Positions 1 through 8,990 of a stretch of 64,000 nt of DNA are shown in pieces. This stretch comes from Byssovorax sp. (GTDB taxonomy: Bacteria; Myxococcota_A; Polyangia; Polyangiales; Polyangiaceae). The notes beneath the pieces are model-generated. The model saw nothing but the letters and a program-made list of their open reading frames with translations, was not told the DNA's origin and did not search any database. Where the stretch lies: the NCBI GenBank assembly GCA_025362495.1, contig JANYGI010000036.1, positions 48,096-112,095 on the forward strand, read 5' to 3'. A program made the position numbers and the translations under genes. Within the stretch, counting starts at the first letter, position 1; the number at the start of each line of letters is the position of its first letter.

Positions 1-2
1 AC

Positions 3-317
3 TCCGTCAACGCGCCGAACGTCGCCCCGGTGAACACCGTCGTGCGCGCGCTCGGCGTCCCGGTGCCGATCGAGCCGAGCTACTTCACGGTCGACATGCG
101 CCCGGGCGACATGCTGCTCCTCTGCACGCGCGGCCTCACCGAGGTGCTCGGCGACAGCGACATCCTCGACCTCATCCGCCGCAACGAGGATCCGATCGCC
201 GCGTGCAGCGCCCTGATGAGGGCCGCCGTCGACAAGCGCGGCGAGCACAACATCACCGTCGTCGCGGCGACTCCGATCGTCGTCGCCGACGAGCAGCAGC
301 AGGGCCCCTGGCGCTGA
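3..317 (+). CDS. PP2C-like protein phosphatase, C-terminal end (partial, probably degenerate)
   Basis: Only the last ~105 residues are in the window; the frame is open to the left edge. The hydrophobic 'GDMLLLC' strand followed by 'GLTEVL' and the closing 'NITVV' strand match the end of the PP2C/SpoIIE-type Ser/Thr phosphatase fold. In active enzymes these motifs read C-S-D-G-L and D-N-I-T and the Asp residues bind metal. Here the first Asp is Arg (codon 129-131) and the second is His (codon 246-248), so this copy may be a pseudophosphatase. The stop abuts the stop of the convergent lipoprotein gene (TGA|TCA), leaving no intergenic space. Family assignment is fairly secure; lack of activity is inferred. 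Confidence 0.7.
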   Translation, partial: SVNAPNVAPVNTVVRALGVPVPIEPSYFTVDMRPGDMLLLCTRGLTEVLGDSDILDLIRRNEDPIAACSALMRAAVDKRGEHNITVVAATPIVVADEQQQGPWR

Positions 318-2354
318 TCACGGCACGAAGCCGAGAGTGACAGTCGTGTACGTCATCCCGCTCGGGGCCGCCTTCGCGGTCACGAGCGAGCCGAAGACGG
401 TGTCCCACGGCTTCGAGCGCGCCATCACCCAGCGGCCGAACACCTCGCGTGAAGGGCCCTCCAGGTAACGCCAGCTCAGATCACCGGTCTTGCGGCTCCG
501 CGCCTCGAAGCGGAACGGCGTCATGTCGCCGCTGCCGGACGCGAAGATCAAGAGATCATCAACCTCGATCGCGCCGAGGACCTTCTCGCCCGGGAACGTC
601 GCCGACCAGGCCGTCTTTCCGCCGGCGTCGACGAGCACGTTGGTGATCGTCTGCGCGCCGGCGTCGGGCGCCGACGTCAGGACCGAGCCGTCCGAGAGCA
701 TCTGCAGCGTGGCGTTCGAGTCGCCGGGCAGCTTGGTCGACCAGGCGATCGTGCCGTCGGCGCCGAGGCGCGTCGCGCTCAGCGTCGAGGTCGTGGTGTT
801 GAAGCGGCTCACCAGCAGATCGGTCGAGCCGGGCGCCTCGCCAAGGAGGTAGTCGGCCTCGTCGAGAGTGCCAGTCCAGAGGGGCGTTTGCCCCGATTTC
901 CCCAGCACGGTGAGGCTCGACGGCTCGCCCACGCCGGCTCCGAACAGATAGGCCAGCACGTCGCCGTTCGGCAAGCGCCGCACGAGCTGCGGATAGGTCT
1001 CGTTCACCAGCGCGTCCCACTGCGGCACGCCCGCCGGGTTGAACGAGGCGACGTGGATCGTCGGCGTCCCGTAGGTTTGCGTCGTGTAATAGAGCAGGAC
1101 GACGCCCTGCCCGTCGACGAGGACGATCTGCCCCCCGGGCGGCGCCCAGGCCGGCAACGCCGCGCCGGTGGTGCCGTCGAACGGCTGCACGTGGCTCGCC
1201 ACCGCGTCGGGCGAAGCCATCGTCACCAGGTGACCCTCGGGCGTCTCGGCGATTTGATCGAGCAGCGGCGCGGCCGGGAGGAGCGTATCGAAATCGAGCT
1301 TCCCGTCCGGTCCATAGCCGAGAACGTGGCTATCGAGCGTGGCAGTGCTCACCCACGAAGCGACGACGTGCCCGTTCTTGCGGAGGAAGGGATCGAAGGC
1401 CGTCGACTGGTCCGCGAGCGAGAGATCGAACAGCGACGTCATCTTCCCGTTCAGATCGGAGAACATCAGGGTCTCCTTGGTCTGCGCGGCGTCGTGCGTG
1501 GTGAAGAACAGGCTCTCTCCGCTCCGCACCAGGGCGTCGACGTTATCGAGCGTGAGGCTCGGCTTTTCGGTGAGCGAGGGCTGCGGCAGCAGGTAATACG
1601 AGCCCGCGAAGCCGATGAGCGGCCGCCCGTCGCTCAGGATATCGAGCGATCGGACCGGGGCGACGGCGCCGCCCGTGTCCTGCTCGAAGCGGGATTTCAC
1701 GTTCGAGGGCACCACCTTGACCGTCACCGTGGACTCGGCCCCGGTCGCGTCGCGGGCGTGGATCTTCAGCTTCACGGCGGCCTGCGGGAAGTCGGTGCCG
1801 ACGCCGTCGAGGGGCACGGGGATCGACCCATCGCCCTTGCCGAGATCGACGTTGCCGCTTGCCGTCTCGGCCCACACCTCGGCGATGGTGTTGCCGTCGA
1901 GGGCGCTGACGACGGGGCTCACCGTGAAGCCGCGCGACGGCGAGCCGATCACGGTCGCGCCGTCGACCGGCGAGATCACCGCGAGCTTCGGCGGCGTATT
2001 GGACAGCTCCACCTCGAGCGAGGCCTTCGCGTTCGCGCCGGATCCGGCGAGGATCACCTTGGCCGTGAGCTCGGCCGCGCCGTCGGCGAACGCCGCCGAG
2101 TCGACCGTGAACGTGAAGGGCGCCGTCGCGGCGACGCCGATCTGCTGGCCGCGGAGATCGAGCTCGACGTGGCTCACCGAGCCCTTCGGCGCGTCGAAGA
2201 GCACGTCCACCTTGCCGGTGAGGTACTCGGGATCGCCCACCACGCTGAGCTTCAGCGACGAGGCCGCCGCCGTGGGCGCCAGCGCCTCATCGCCGCCGCA
2301 GCCCGACGTCGCGACCAGGACCAGCAAGCCAGTCAACCAGCGGGTGCTTCGCAT
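318..2354 (-). CDS. Secreted lipoprotein, Ig-like domains plus PQQ-like beta-propeller
   Basis: A 678-aa predicted lipoprotein. The start at 2354 is chosen because it opens directly onto a signal peptide (MRSTRWLTGLLVLVATSGC) with a lipobox Cys followed by GGDE; a longer in-frame extension would bury the signal. Residues ~25-210 look like two Ig/cadherin-like beta-sandwich domains ('ISPVDGATV', 'DATGAEST'). The remainder has repeated 'DG..L', 'W.T.LPGDSN' and 'GKTAWSATFPG' blades typical of PQQ/WD40-like propellers. No catalytic motif is visible. It is transcribed away from the MuiA-like pair and may be cotranscribed downstream of it (gap ~60 bp). A surface ligand-binding or adhesive role is only a guess. 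Confidence 0.75.
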   Translation of the reverse strand: MRSTRWLTGLLVLVATSGCGGDEALAPTAAASSLKLSVVGDPEYLTGKVDVLFDAPKGSVSHVELDLRGQQIGVAATAPFTFTVDSAAFADGAAELTAKVILAGSGANAKASLEVELSNTPPKLAVISPVDGATVIGSPSRGFTVSPVVSALDGNTIAEVWAETASGNVDLGKGDGSIPVPLDGVGTDFPQAAVKLKIHARDATGAESTVTVKVVPSNVKSRFEQDTGGAVAPVRSLDILSDGRPLIGFAGSYYLLPQPSLTEKPSLTLDNVDALVRSGESLFFTTHDAAQTKETLMFSDLNGKMTSLFDLSLADQSTAFDPFLRKNGHVVASWVSTATLDSHVLGYGPDGKLDFDTLLPAAPLLDQIAETPEGHLVTMASPDAVASHVQPFDGTTGAALPAWAPPGGQIVLVDGQGVVLLYYTTQTYGTPTIHVASFNPAGVPQWDALVNETYPQLVRRLPNGDVLAYLFGAGVGEPSSLTVLGKSGQTPLWTGTLDEADYLLGEAPGSTDLLVSRFNTTTSTLSATRLGADGTIAWSTKLPGDSNATLQMLSDGSVLTSAPDAGAQTITNVLVDAGGKTAWSATFPGEKVLGAIEVDDLLIFASGSGDMTPFRFEARSRKTGDLSWRYLEGPSREVFGRWVMARSKPWDTVFGSLVTAKAAPSGMTYTTVTLGFVP

Positions 2355-2416
2355 GACCGCTTCTTTACGCCATCCCCGAGCGGGCGTCCCGCGGCGATCG
2401 CGCGCGACACGATCGT

Positions 2417-4003
2417 TCACATGGGCAGCACGACCTTCGACGAGGCGCGCAGCTCGTAGGCGATTTCAAGCGTTTGCGTCGCGTTGGCGGCCAGATCCAC
2501 CTCGCGATGGAGGAAGCCATCCTTCCCGTCCCTCCGGAAGCCGCCTGCCGTCGTGAGCGTGATTTCCACGTCGTCGATCTCGCTGACCGGGATGCGCTCC
2601 GTCACCACGACCCGACGCGCCTCGCTCGACAGGTTCGACAGGTAGACCTTCACCGCGCGCTTGATCTTCTGCGTCCCGGTCACGGGCGTGGTCTCGCGTT
2701 GATCGGTCTGCGCGCGGCGCACGCGCACCGCGTCGTCGGTGCCGAGGCCGACCTCGAAGGGCTCGCCTTTCCCCACGAAATCGAGGCGCGCGCGGCCCAC
2801 GAGGCTCTGCCCGCGCGCGATGCGCACCGGCCCGGCGAGGAGCGGCCCACCGCGGGTCAGCGTCGCGGTCGCGCGCAGGTGCGCGACGCGAGCGATCTCC
2901 GGGAAGAGCACGCGATCGATCGTCGCCTCGACCGTGACGCGCCCGACCTCGATCCGTAGCGGCCTCCCGTCGGAGGCGATCGACACTTTTTCGGCCGGAG
3001 AAAGCAGCAGCGGCTCGCCCCCGTCGTCGACGCCGGGCATCTCGTCGACGGCGTGGCCGCCGCGATCGAGGCCCGCGACCATCACCGCTTGCTCGCGCAG
3101 ATCGACCTCGATCCGGCTGCGCTCCTGATCGGTCTTGCGGCGCTGCGTGAGCACGTCGTCGGTGATCGGGGGCGGCGTCGCGTCGCGGGCCGGGCGCGCC
3201 GTGGAGAAGCGGATCGCCACGTCGTCCCAGGCCTCGCCGGTGCGCTGCCAGGCCGTCGCGAAGGTCACGATCTCGAGGGGCGCCTTGGCGGAGATCGCCG
3301 GCGTAGCGGACGCGACGCGCACCAGGTGCTCGGGCCGCCAGAGCGCGCAAGGCACCCGGTACGTCAGCTCGAGCGGCACCGCGCGCGGCGCGTCGCTCGT
3401 GAGCTGGACCTCGATCCACGCCTCGTGACGCGGGTGCTCGACGCGGCCCTCGGCGAGGCGGGCCCGCGCGCGCTGTAGATCGTCGTTCGCCGCGAGCTGG
3501 CCTTCCCGCGCCGCGGCGCCGTCGCGCAAGGCCCCGGCCGCGCTGGCGTCGACGGCCTCGATCGCGGCGCGCAGCGAGGCGATCGTCGCCTCGGCCCCGG
3601 ACCCTCGCGGCGCCTCCGACACCAGCTTGCAGAAGCTGGCGCCGAGCGCCTGGGCCCGCTGCAGCGCCTGGCTCGCGCGCTCGATCGCTTTGCCCATCGC
3701 CGCGTGGCGGTCGCGCGCCGCGCGCTCCTCGACCTCCAGCGCCTCGATCGCCTCGCGCCCCAGCGACCGCTCCTGGTGGGTGTGGAAGCGGACCCGCGCC
3801 GAGAGCACGCGCACGCCGTCGCCCGCGGCCTTGACCTGCACGCTGCGCTCATCGACGAACGGCGACACGCCGCCGATCGCGATCCAGCTCGCGCCGGCGG
3901 CGATCGCCACCTCGGCAGCGCGCGTCACCTCGGCGCGATCTTCGAACAGCGTCACCCGCGCAGCGCGGCTCGGGGCGGGCACCAGATCCTGGTCGTCACT
4001 CAC
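2417..4003 (-). CDS. MuiA-family protein (DUF4140-DUF4139)
   Basis: 528 aa. The N-terminus 'VTLFEDRAEVTR' is the DUF4140 signature of the 'mucoidy inhibitor A' family, followed by a coiled-coil-like Ala/Arg/Glu-rich stretch (~residues 80-175). The C-terminal half is a beta-rich DUF4139 domain ('VKVYLSNLSSEARRVVVTERIPVSEIDDVEITL'-type strand pattern near the end). No signal peptide is visible. The biochemical function of the family is not established. Its start overlaps the 3' end of the upstream paralogue by 8 bp, so the two are surely cotranscribed and probably translationally coupled. The pair looks like a tandem duplication that diverged in length and in the middle region. Confidence 0.8.
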   Translation of the reverse strand: MSDDQDLVPAPSRAARVTLFEDRAEVTRAAEVAIAAGASWIAIGGVSPFVDERSVQVKAAGDGVRVLSARVRFHTHQERSLGREAIEALEVEERAARDRHAAMGKAIERASQALQRAQALGASFCKLVSEAPRGSGAEATIASLRAAIEAVDASAAGALRDGAAAREGQLAANDDLQRARARLAEGRVEHPRHEAWIEVQLTSDAPRAVPLELTYRVPCALWRPEHLVRVASATPAISAKAPLEIVTFATAWQRTGEAWDDVAIRFSTARPARDATPPPITDDVLTQRRKTDQERSRIEVDLREQAVMVAGLDRGGHAVDEMPGVDDGGEPLLLSPAEKVSIASDGRPLRIEVGRVTVEATIDRVLFPEIARVAHLRATATLTRGGPLLAGPVRIARGQSLVGRARLDFVGKGEPFEVGLGTDDAVRVRRAQTDQRETTPVTGTQKIKRAVKVYLSNLSSEARRVVVTERIPVSEIDDVEITLTTAGGFRRDGKDGFLHREVDLAANATQTLEIAYELRASSKVVLPM

Positions 4004-6152
4004 GGCGGTTGCCTCCGACGAGCTCGTTCTTCGTGGGCAGCGTCACCCGGTAGGTGATCTCGATTCGCTGCTTTCCCCCGGGGGGAACACTGATTTTCCA
4101 GGTGAGCCCGCCGCGCACCGGCTCGTCGTGATCGGTCGGCGGAAGCTTCGTCGCCGCCGGCTTGGCCGACACCAGCTTGATCTCGATGTCCTTGTCGCTC
4201 GTCACCGGGATCCGATCGATCACGTCGATCGTGACCAGGTGCCCGAGCGACGACGCGACGTCGATCGTCACGTGGTGATCGACGGTCGTCGAGCCGCCGA
4301 GCAGGCCCGCGCTGCCCTCCTCGACGCGCGCGTTGCGGGCCACGCGGAGGCGCTCCTCCACGCCGAGGCCCAGACGCAGGAGGCCGCCGCGGTCCACGAA
4401 ATCGAGCTTCGACGTCGTCAGCAGCGCGCCGTCGAGGAACACCTCCACCGGCCCCGAGAGCAGCGGCGCGGCGAACGGGTTGGGCACCTCGGCCTCGCGG
4501 TACACCTCGGCCGCCTCGCGCGGCACGGCGACGAAGCGCGGCCGGGCCTCGCCCTCGGCCGCGGCGATCGCCACCCGATGCGCGACCCCGTTCGACGGCA
4601 CGTCGGCCGTCCCTTCGGCGTCGTAGCGATGATCGAAAAGGCCGCGCGTTTCCAGGGGATCGCGCGCCTCGACCGGCGCCCCGAGCGCCTCGATCGCGCG
4701 GCGCGCGGCGGCGATGCGCGCGCTCGTCGCCCCCGCCGACCCTCGCGCGAGGCGACCGCGCTGCCCGCGATTGCCGGGATCGAGCGCGTCGGCGATCGTG
4801 AGCGCGTCGAAGTCGAGCCACGCTTCGTCGGGCTCGATCGCGGCGGGCGGCGGCTCCGGCTCGGCGCGCTCCATCGTGCTCCCGCGCAGGAGAGCGCCTT
4901 CCGCCATCGGCTCTCGCGCGGCGCTCTTCCCCAGGCGCGCCTTCAGATCGATCTTTGCCGACCTCGCCGGCATCGGCGCGGACATCGACGCGCTCGCCGC
5001 TCCTCCGGACATGGAAGAGGACATTCCGTGCCCGGGGAAGGGCGGAGCTGGAGGTGGACCGAACCCCGGTGGCGGACCACCGTAGCTGGGCGGCGGCGGA
5101 GGTGCGCTGCCGAGCATCGGCGGCCCGTAGCCGGAGGGCGCGTGGCTCGCGGCACCCTCGGGCGCTGCGAACGCCGGGCTCCTCGTGACGACCCCGGTGT
5201 CCGTTCCCGATGCTCGCTCCAGATCGCCTTGATTCACCGCGCGATCGTGACCTTCGAACATCGCCTCGAGCCCCGCGGGCGGCGGCCGGTAACCCTTGCG
5301 CGGCGCGGCCTGCGTCCTCCCGATGCGCAGCGAGCGCAGCTCGGGCAGGCGCACATCGCTCGCCAGATCGGCCGTGGAGACCGCGAGCTTCACCCCGGAC
5401 CACGCCTCGCCCGACGCCTGCGCGACGAACGCTTCGATGCCGAAGCTGGCCCGCGTCGCGGCCGCCGAGAGCCGCGCCGTGTACCCCGGCCACCACCGCG
5501 CCGCCGTCACCACGTAGTCGATCTCCAGCGCCGCGAGCGCGCCCGCGCCGCCGCCGAGCAGCACGCTCACGCCGAGCTCGGCGCGCTGATCGCCGTGGCG
5601 ATCGCCGCTCGTGCCTTGCCTCGCGGCCAGCTCGGCCGCGGCGAGCCGCCGCTGGTTCTCCTCGCTCGCGGCCTCGATCGCGCGGAGCCGCTCGTCGAGC
5701 GCCTCGGTCTGATCGCCGACCAGCGCGCCGAGCGCCAGCGCGTCGCCGAAGCGCGCCGCCGGATCGGCGTGCGGCGCCCACCGCGCGAAGCGAGGCTCCG
5801 GGTTGATCTTGCCGAGCCAGTCGCGTCGCCAGCTCAGGTACGCGGCCTCGCGCGCCAGCCGCTCTTTCTCGAGCTCGAGGGCGCGCACTTGCTCGCGCAA
5901 TCGGCCGGTCTTCACGGGGGCGCGCGGGATCACCACCCGCGCCTTCACGGCCGTCACCTCGCGCTCTCCCTTCGCGAGGGCGCGCAAGCTCCCGGGCTCC
6001 GCGAGCGCGGTGATCCCCGCGATCCGGAGCTCCACCGCTTCTCCTGGCAACGCCTCGGGCAGCGTCACGCGGCGGGTCACGACGGCGCCGCGCGCGTACA
6101 CGACCACGCGCTCGATCCGGCTCTCGCAGGTGATCTCGTTCATCGGGTGCAA
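3996..6152 (-). CDS. MuiA-family protein, long paralogue with Pro/Gly-rich insert
   Basis: 718 aa. It has the same architecture as the downstream paralogue: N-terminal 'IERVVVYARGAVVTRRVTLPE' (DUF4140), a helical segment (~75-170), and a C-terminal DUF4139 domain ending in 'ISVPPGGKQRIEITYRV', the typical family terminus. It differs by a ~140-residue insert (roughly residues 290-430) very rich in Pro, Gly, Ala and Met, which is probably disordered. The start may be codon 1 or Met4 (6143). The upstream gap is short and divergent to the membrane protein at 6231. Function unknown; envelope or polysaccharide regulation is suggested only by the family name. Confidence 0.8.
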   Translation of the reverse strand: MHPMNEITCESRIERVVVYARGAVVTRRVTLPEALPGEAVELRIAGITALAEPGSLRALAKGEREVTAVKARVVIPRAPVKTGRLREQVRALELEKERLAREAAYLSWRRDWLGKINPEPRFARWAPHADPAARFGDALALGALVGDQTEALDERLRAIEAASEENQRRLAAAELAARQGTSGDRHGDQRAELGVSVLLGGGAGALAALEIDYVVTAARWWPGYTARLSAAATRASFGIEAFVAQASGEAWSGVKLAVSTADLASDVRLPELRSLRIGRTQAAPRKGYRPPPAGLEAMFEGHDRAVNQGDLERASGTDTGVVTRSPAFAAPEGAASHAPSGYGPPMLGSAPPPPPSYGGPPPGFGPPPAPPFPGHGMSSSMSGGAASASMSAPMPARSAKIDLKARLGKSAAREPMAEGALLRGSTMERAEPEPPPAAIEPDEAWLDFDALTIADALDPGNRGQRGRLARGSAGATSARIAAARRAIEALGAPVEARDPLETRGLFDHRYDAEGTADVPSNGVAHRVAIAAAEGEARPRFVAVPREAAEVYREAEVPNPFAAPLLSGPVEVFLDGALLTTSKLDFVDRGGLLRLGLGVEERLRVARNARVEEGSAGLLGGSTTVDHHVTIDVASSLGHLVTIDVIDRIPVTSDKDIEIKLVSAKPAATKLPPTDHDEPVRGGLTWKISVPPGGKQRIEITYRVTLPTKNELVGGNRRE

Positions 6153-6230
6153 GCCAGCCTATCACCGCGCGCCGCGCCGCAGCGCGCCTGCGCCATTGTC
6201 GGCCGCGCCGCGGAGAAGTAGACGCCGCCG

Positions 6231-8381
6231 ATGCCGCCGTACGGTCCTCCGCGCGATCTCGCCCAGTGGATCGCCCTCGCGCTCGGCCTCGCGGCGATCG
6301 CGGCCGGACCCCGCCTCGTGCGCCCCGCCGCCCGCCGCGGCGTCTTCGTCGCGCTCGCGGCGCTGGCGTCGGCGGCGCTCTCGGCCGCGTACATCGTGGC
6401 GTACCTCCGCGGCGGCCCGCGGATCATCGACGCCACGAGCTACTGGCTCGAAGCGCGCGCGCTCGCCCACGGCTCCTTCAGCTGGCCACTCGCGACGCCG
6501 GAGACAGCGGTCATGGGCCGCTTCCTGGTCCGCGCGAGCGGCCCGGAAGGCGCGCACGCCGCGGTGATCTTCCCCCCGGGCTACCCGCTCCTGCTCGCGC
6601 TGGGCTTTCTTCTGCGGGCTCCGCTCGCGATAGGGCCTCTCCTCGCCGCCGCGATCACCGTCGCCACCCACGACCTCGCCGAGCGCGTCACCCGCGTCGT
6701 CGCCCCGCGCGAGGCGCCGAAGCCGCGGCTCGGCGTCCCCGAGATCGCCACGCTCCTGTCGGTCGTCTGCGCCGCGCTCCGCTACCACACGGCCGATACC
6801 ATGTCGCACGGGCTCGCGGCCCTCTGCGCCACGAGCGCGCTCACCCTTGCTTTCCGGGCCGTTGACGCCGTCAACGACGGCGCCCATCGTCGCGCCGTCG
6901 CCCTCGCGGCGGGCGCCGGCCTCGCCCTCGGCTGGCTCGCGGCGACGCGGCCGGTGAGCGCCGTCGCTACCGGCTTCATCCTCGCCCTCGTGATCGTCAC
7001 CGCGTCATCGCTCGATCGCCGCGCGCGCCTTCGGCTCGTCGGCCTCCTCGCGCTCGGCGCCGTCCCGGGGCTGCTGCTCCTCTTCGCCCACCAGCAGGCC
7101 GCGACGGGCTCGAGCGGCCTCTCCGCGCAGCGCGCGTACTACGCCGCCGCCGACGGCCCGCCGGGCTGCTTTCGCTACGGATTCGGCGCGGGGATTGGCT
7201 GCGTCGGTGAGCACGGCGATTTCGTCGCGGCCCACCTCGCGCGGGGGTACGGCGCGCCCGAGGCCGTCGGCACCACGCTGCGTCGCCTCGAGCAACACCT
7301 CGTCGATCCCCTCAATTTCGAGCCCCTCGCGCTCCTCGTGATCGTCGGCGCCGTCGTCGCCTTTCGCTCGTCGGGGCCGCGCCCGCGCCTCCTCGCCCTC
7401 GCCGTGCTCGCGCAGATCGCGGCCTATTCGCCCTTCTACTTCGACGGCAATTACCCGGGCGGCGGCGCGCGCTTCTTCGCCGACGTGCTCCCGATCGAGC
7501 ACGTCCTCGCGGCGATCGCCGTGGTCGCGCTGGCCTCGCGCGCGCGCTCCCCCGAGCGCTGGGCGGCCCTCGCGCCGGCCCTCGCGCTCGTCGGCTTCGC
7601 GGTCCGCGCCGGCTTCGATCACGCTCAGCTCCGTGATCGCGAGGGCGGACGACCGATGTTCGAACCGCGCCTCCTCGCGGCGGCCGGCGTCGATCATGGC
7701 CTGGTCTTCTTCGACACCGATCACGGCTTCAACCTGGCCTTCGATCCGGCCGCCTCGGCCGCCGAGATCGCCGTCGTGCGCTTCCATGGCGACGACGTCG
7801 ATCGCCTGGCCTGGGAGGCGCATGGCCGCCCGCCGGCCCACCGCTATCGCTATGCCTTCCAGCCCGACAACGCCCCCGCGATCGTGACGATCGAGCCGCT
7901 CTCGTTCGCGCCGCCGGGCCTAGATCCGCTGGTGATCGAGGGCGAATCGCTCTGGCCGCCGCACGCGCAGCAGGATGGTTGGGCCTTCGCCGAGTACGCC
8001 TCCGGCACCTGCGCCTCGGCCGGTCGCTGGCTCGCTCTCCACCCCGCGACCCGCGAAAAAGCGGCCTCGGTGCGGCTCGGAATGCCCGCCATGCCCGGCG
8101 GAGGCACGGTGGCGCCCCGCGTCGCGCTCGGCCAGGGCGCCCGCGGCGAGCTGACGCTGGAGGCCGACGGGGGCGTGATTCACCGCTGGAACGTGGGCGA
8201 TCCGTCGATTTCGGCCGGCGCTCTCCGCTGCTTCGATCTGCCCGCTGCGGCCTTTCCCGCGGGGATCCGCGCCCTCGTGCTCGTCCTTTCCAGCGACGCG
8301 CCGGCGTCCTCGGCCGGCGATCCACCCCTGATCGCGCTCGACCGGGTCGACCTCATGGGGCCGAAAACGATTGACCACTGA
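6231..8381 (+). CDS. Polytopic membrane protein, possible GT-C type glycosyltransferase
   Basis: 716 aa. Roughly the first 440 residues consist of about nine to ten hydrophobic segments separated by short Arg-rich loops. A conserved-looking periplasmic loop 'GGPRIIDATSYWLEARAL' lies after the second segment, a position where GT-C enzymes (ArnT/PMT-like) carry acidic catalytic residues. Another loop contains 'FDGNYPGGGARFFADVLP'. The C-terminal ~270 residues are soluble and beta-rich. An ATG start with an upstream purine-rich GGAGAAG 12 bases away is plausible. It stands alone between divergent MuiA-like and HU genes. The GT-C assignment rests on overall layout only; transport or another membrane role is possible. 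Confidence 0.55.
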   Translation: MPPYGPPRDLAQWIALALGLAAIAAGPRLVRPAARRGVFVALAALASAALSAAYIVAYLRGGPRIIDATSYWLEARALAHGSFSWPLATPETAVMGRFLVRASGPEGAHAAVIFPPGYPLLLALGFLLRAPLAIGPLLAAAITVATHDLAERVTRVVAPREAPKPRLGVPEIATLLSVVCAALRYHTADTMSHGLAALCATSALTLAFRAVDAVNDGAHRRAVALAAGAGLALGWLAATRPVSAVATGFILALVIVTASSLDRRARLRLVGLLALGAVPGLLLLFAHQQAATGSSGLSAQRAYYAAADGPPGCFRYGFGAGIGCVGEHGDFVAAHLARGYGAPEAVGTTLRRLEQHLVDPLNFEPLALLVIVGAVVAFRSSGPRPRLLALAVLAQIAAYSPFYFDGNYPGGGARFFADVLPIEHVLAAIAVVALASRARSPERWAALAPALALVGFAVRAGFDHAQLRDREGGRPMFEPRLLAAAGVDHGLVFFDTDHGFNLAFDPAASAAEIAVVRFHGDDVDRLAWEAHGRPPAHRYRYAFQPDNAPAIVTIEPLSFAPPGLDPLVIEGESLWPPHAQQDGWAFAEYASGTCASAGRWLALHPATREKAASVRLGMPAMPGGGTVAPRVALGQGARGELTLEADGGVIHRWNVGDPSISAGALRCFDLPAAAFPAGIRALVLVLSSDAPASSAGDPPLIALDRVDLMGPKTIDH

Positions 8382-8515
8382 CGACGCAACATGCGAGCTT
8401 CACACAGGATTCATGGAAATGCTCATGAGTCCTCGGCGCCGCGGCCCTCCCGGGCTCACGCCCCGTCGCAGCGGGGGAGGCATCGATACATCCAGCTAGG
8501 GGGTCCGTAGCTGAC

Positions 8516-8839
8516 ATGACGAAGAGCGAGCTGATCGACGCAATCTCGGGACGAGGCGAGCTGACCAAGGCGCGGGCCGAGCTCGTGGTCAACTGCGTCT
8601 TCGACGCCATGTCCGAGGCCTTGCAGCAGGGCGAGGGCATCGAGATCCGGGGCTTCGGGAGCTTCACGGTGCGCCCGTACAAGCCCTACAACGGCCGCAA
8701 CCCGCGCACGGGCCAGCCGGTGCCCGTCCCGGCCAAGCGCCTGCCCTTCTTCAAGGTCGGCAAAGATCTGAAAGACCTCGTCAACAGCAGCCGTGGCTTC
8801 GCCATCTCCGGCGGCGACGACGACGACGACGACGACTGA
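8516..8839 (+). CDS. HU/IHF-family DNA-binding protein with poly-Asp tail
   Basis: 107 aa. 'MTKSELIDAI' and 'GFGSFTVRPYKPYNGRNPRTGQPVPVPAKRLPFFKVGKDLKDLVN' (residues ~48-92) are the beta-arm and core of the HU/IHF fold, including the R-N-P-R-T-G tip that intercalates DNA. The early region resembles IHF-beta more than HU. The typical family length is ~90-100 residues; here the chain ends in Gly-Gly followed by seven consecutive Asp residues (codons 8816-8836), an unusual acidic tail. The gene is monocistronic with a 134-bp upstream gap. Role: nucleoid architecture. Whether it pairs with another subunit cannot be seen here. Confidence 0.9.
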   Translation: MTKSELIDAISGRGELTKARAELVVNCVFDAMSEALQQGEGIEIRGFGSFTVRPYKPYNGRNPRTGQPVPVPAKRLPFFKVGKDLKDLVNSSRGFAISGGDDDDDDD

Positions 8840-8990
8840 CGTTTCCCTCGGCGAAAGTCCTCGTTTTCGCGCGCACAGGCCCTCTCGACGAGCGGCGCGG
8901 AGCGTCCCGCGCGGGAAGGGCGCGCGCATCGCGGGGGGAAACCCGCCGCGGGCCTTGCGATCCTGGCCGCATAGCGGATAAGGGCAAGGC

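Noticed and set aside
888..2459. Long open frame antisense to the propeller lipoprotein
   Set aside because: Arg/Gly/His-rich translation without domain, signal or ribosome binding site; antisense shadow of a well-supported gene, common at this GC content.
3627..6221. 864-codon open frame antisense to both MuiA-like genes
   Set aside because: Arg-rich low-complexity product; the overlapping opposite-strand genes have recognisable domains.
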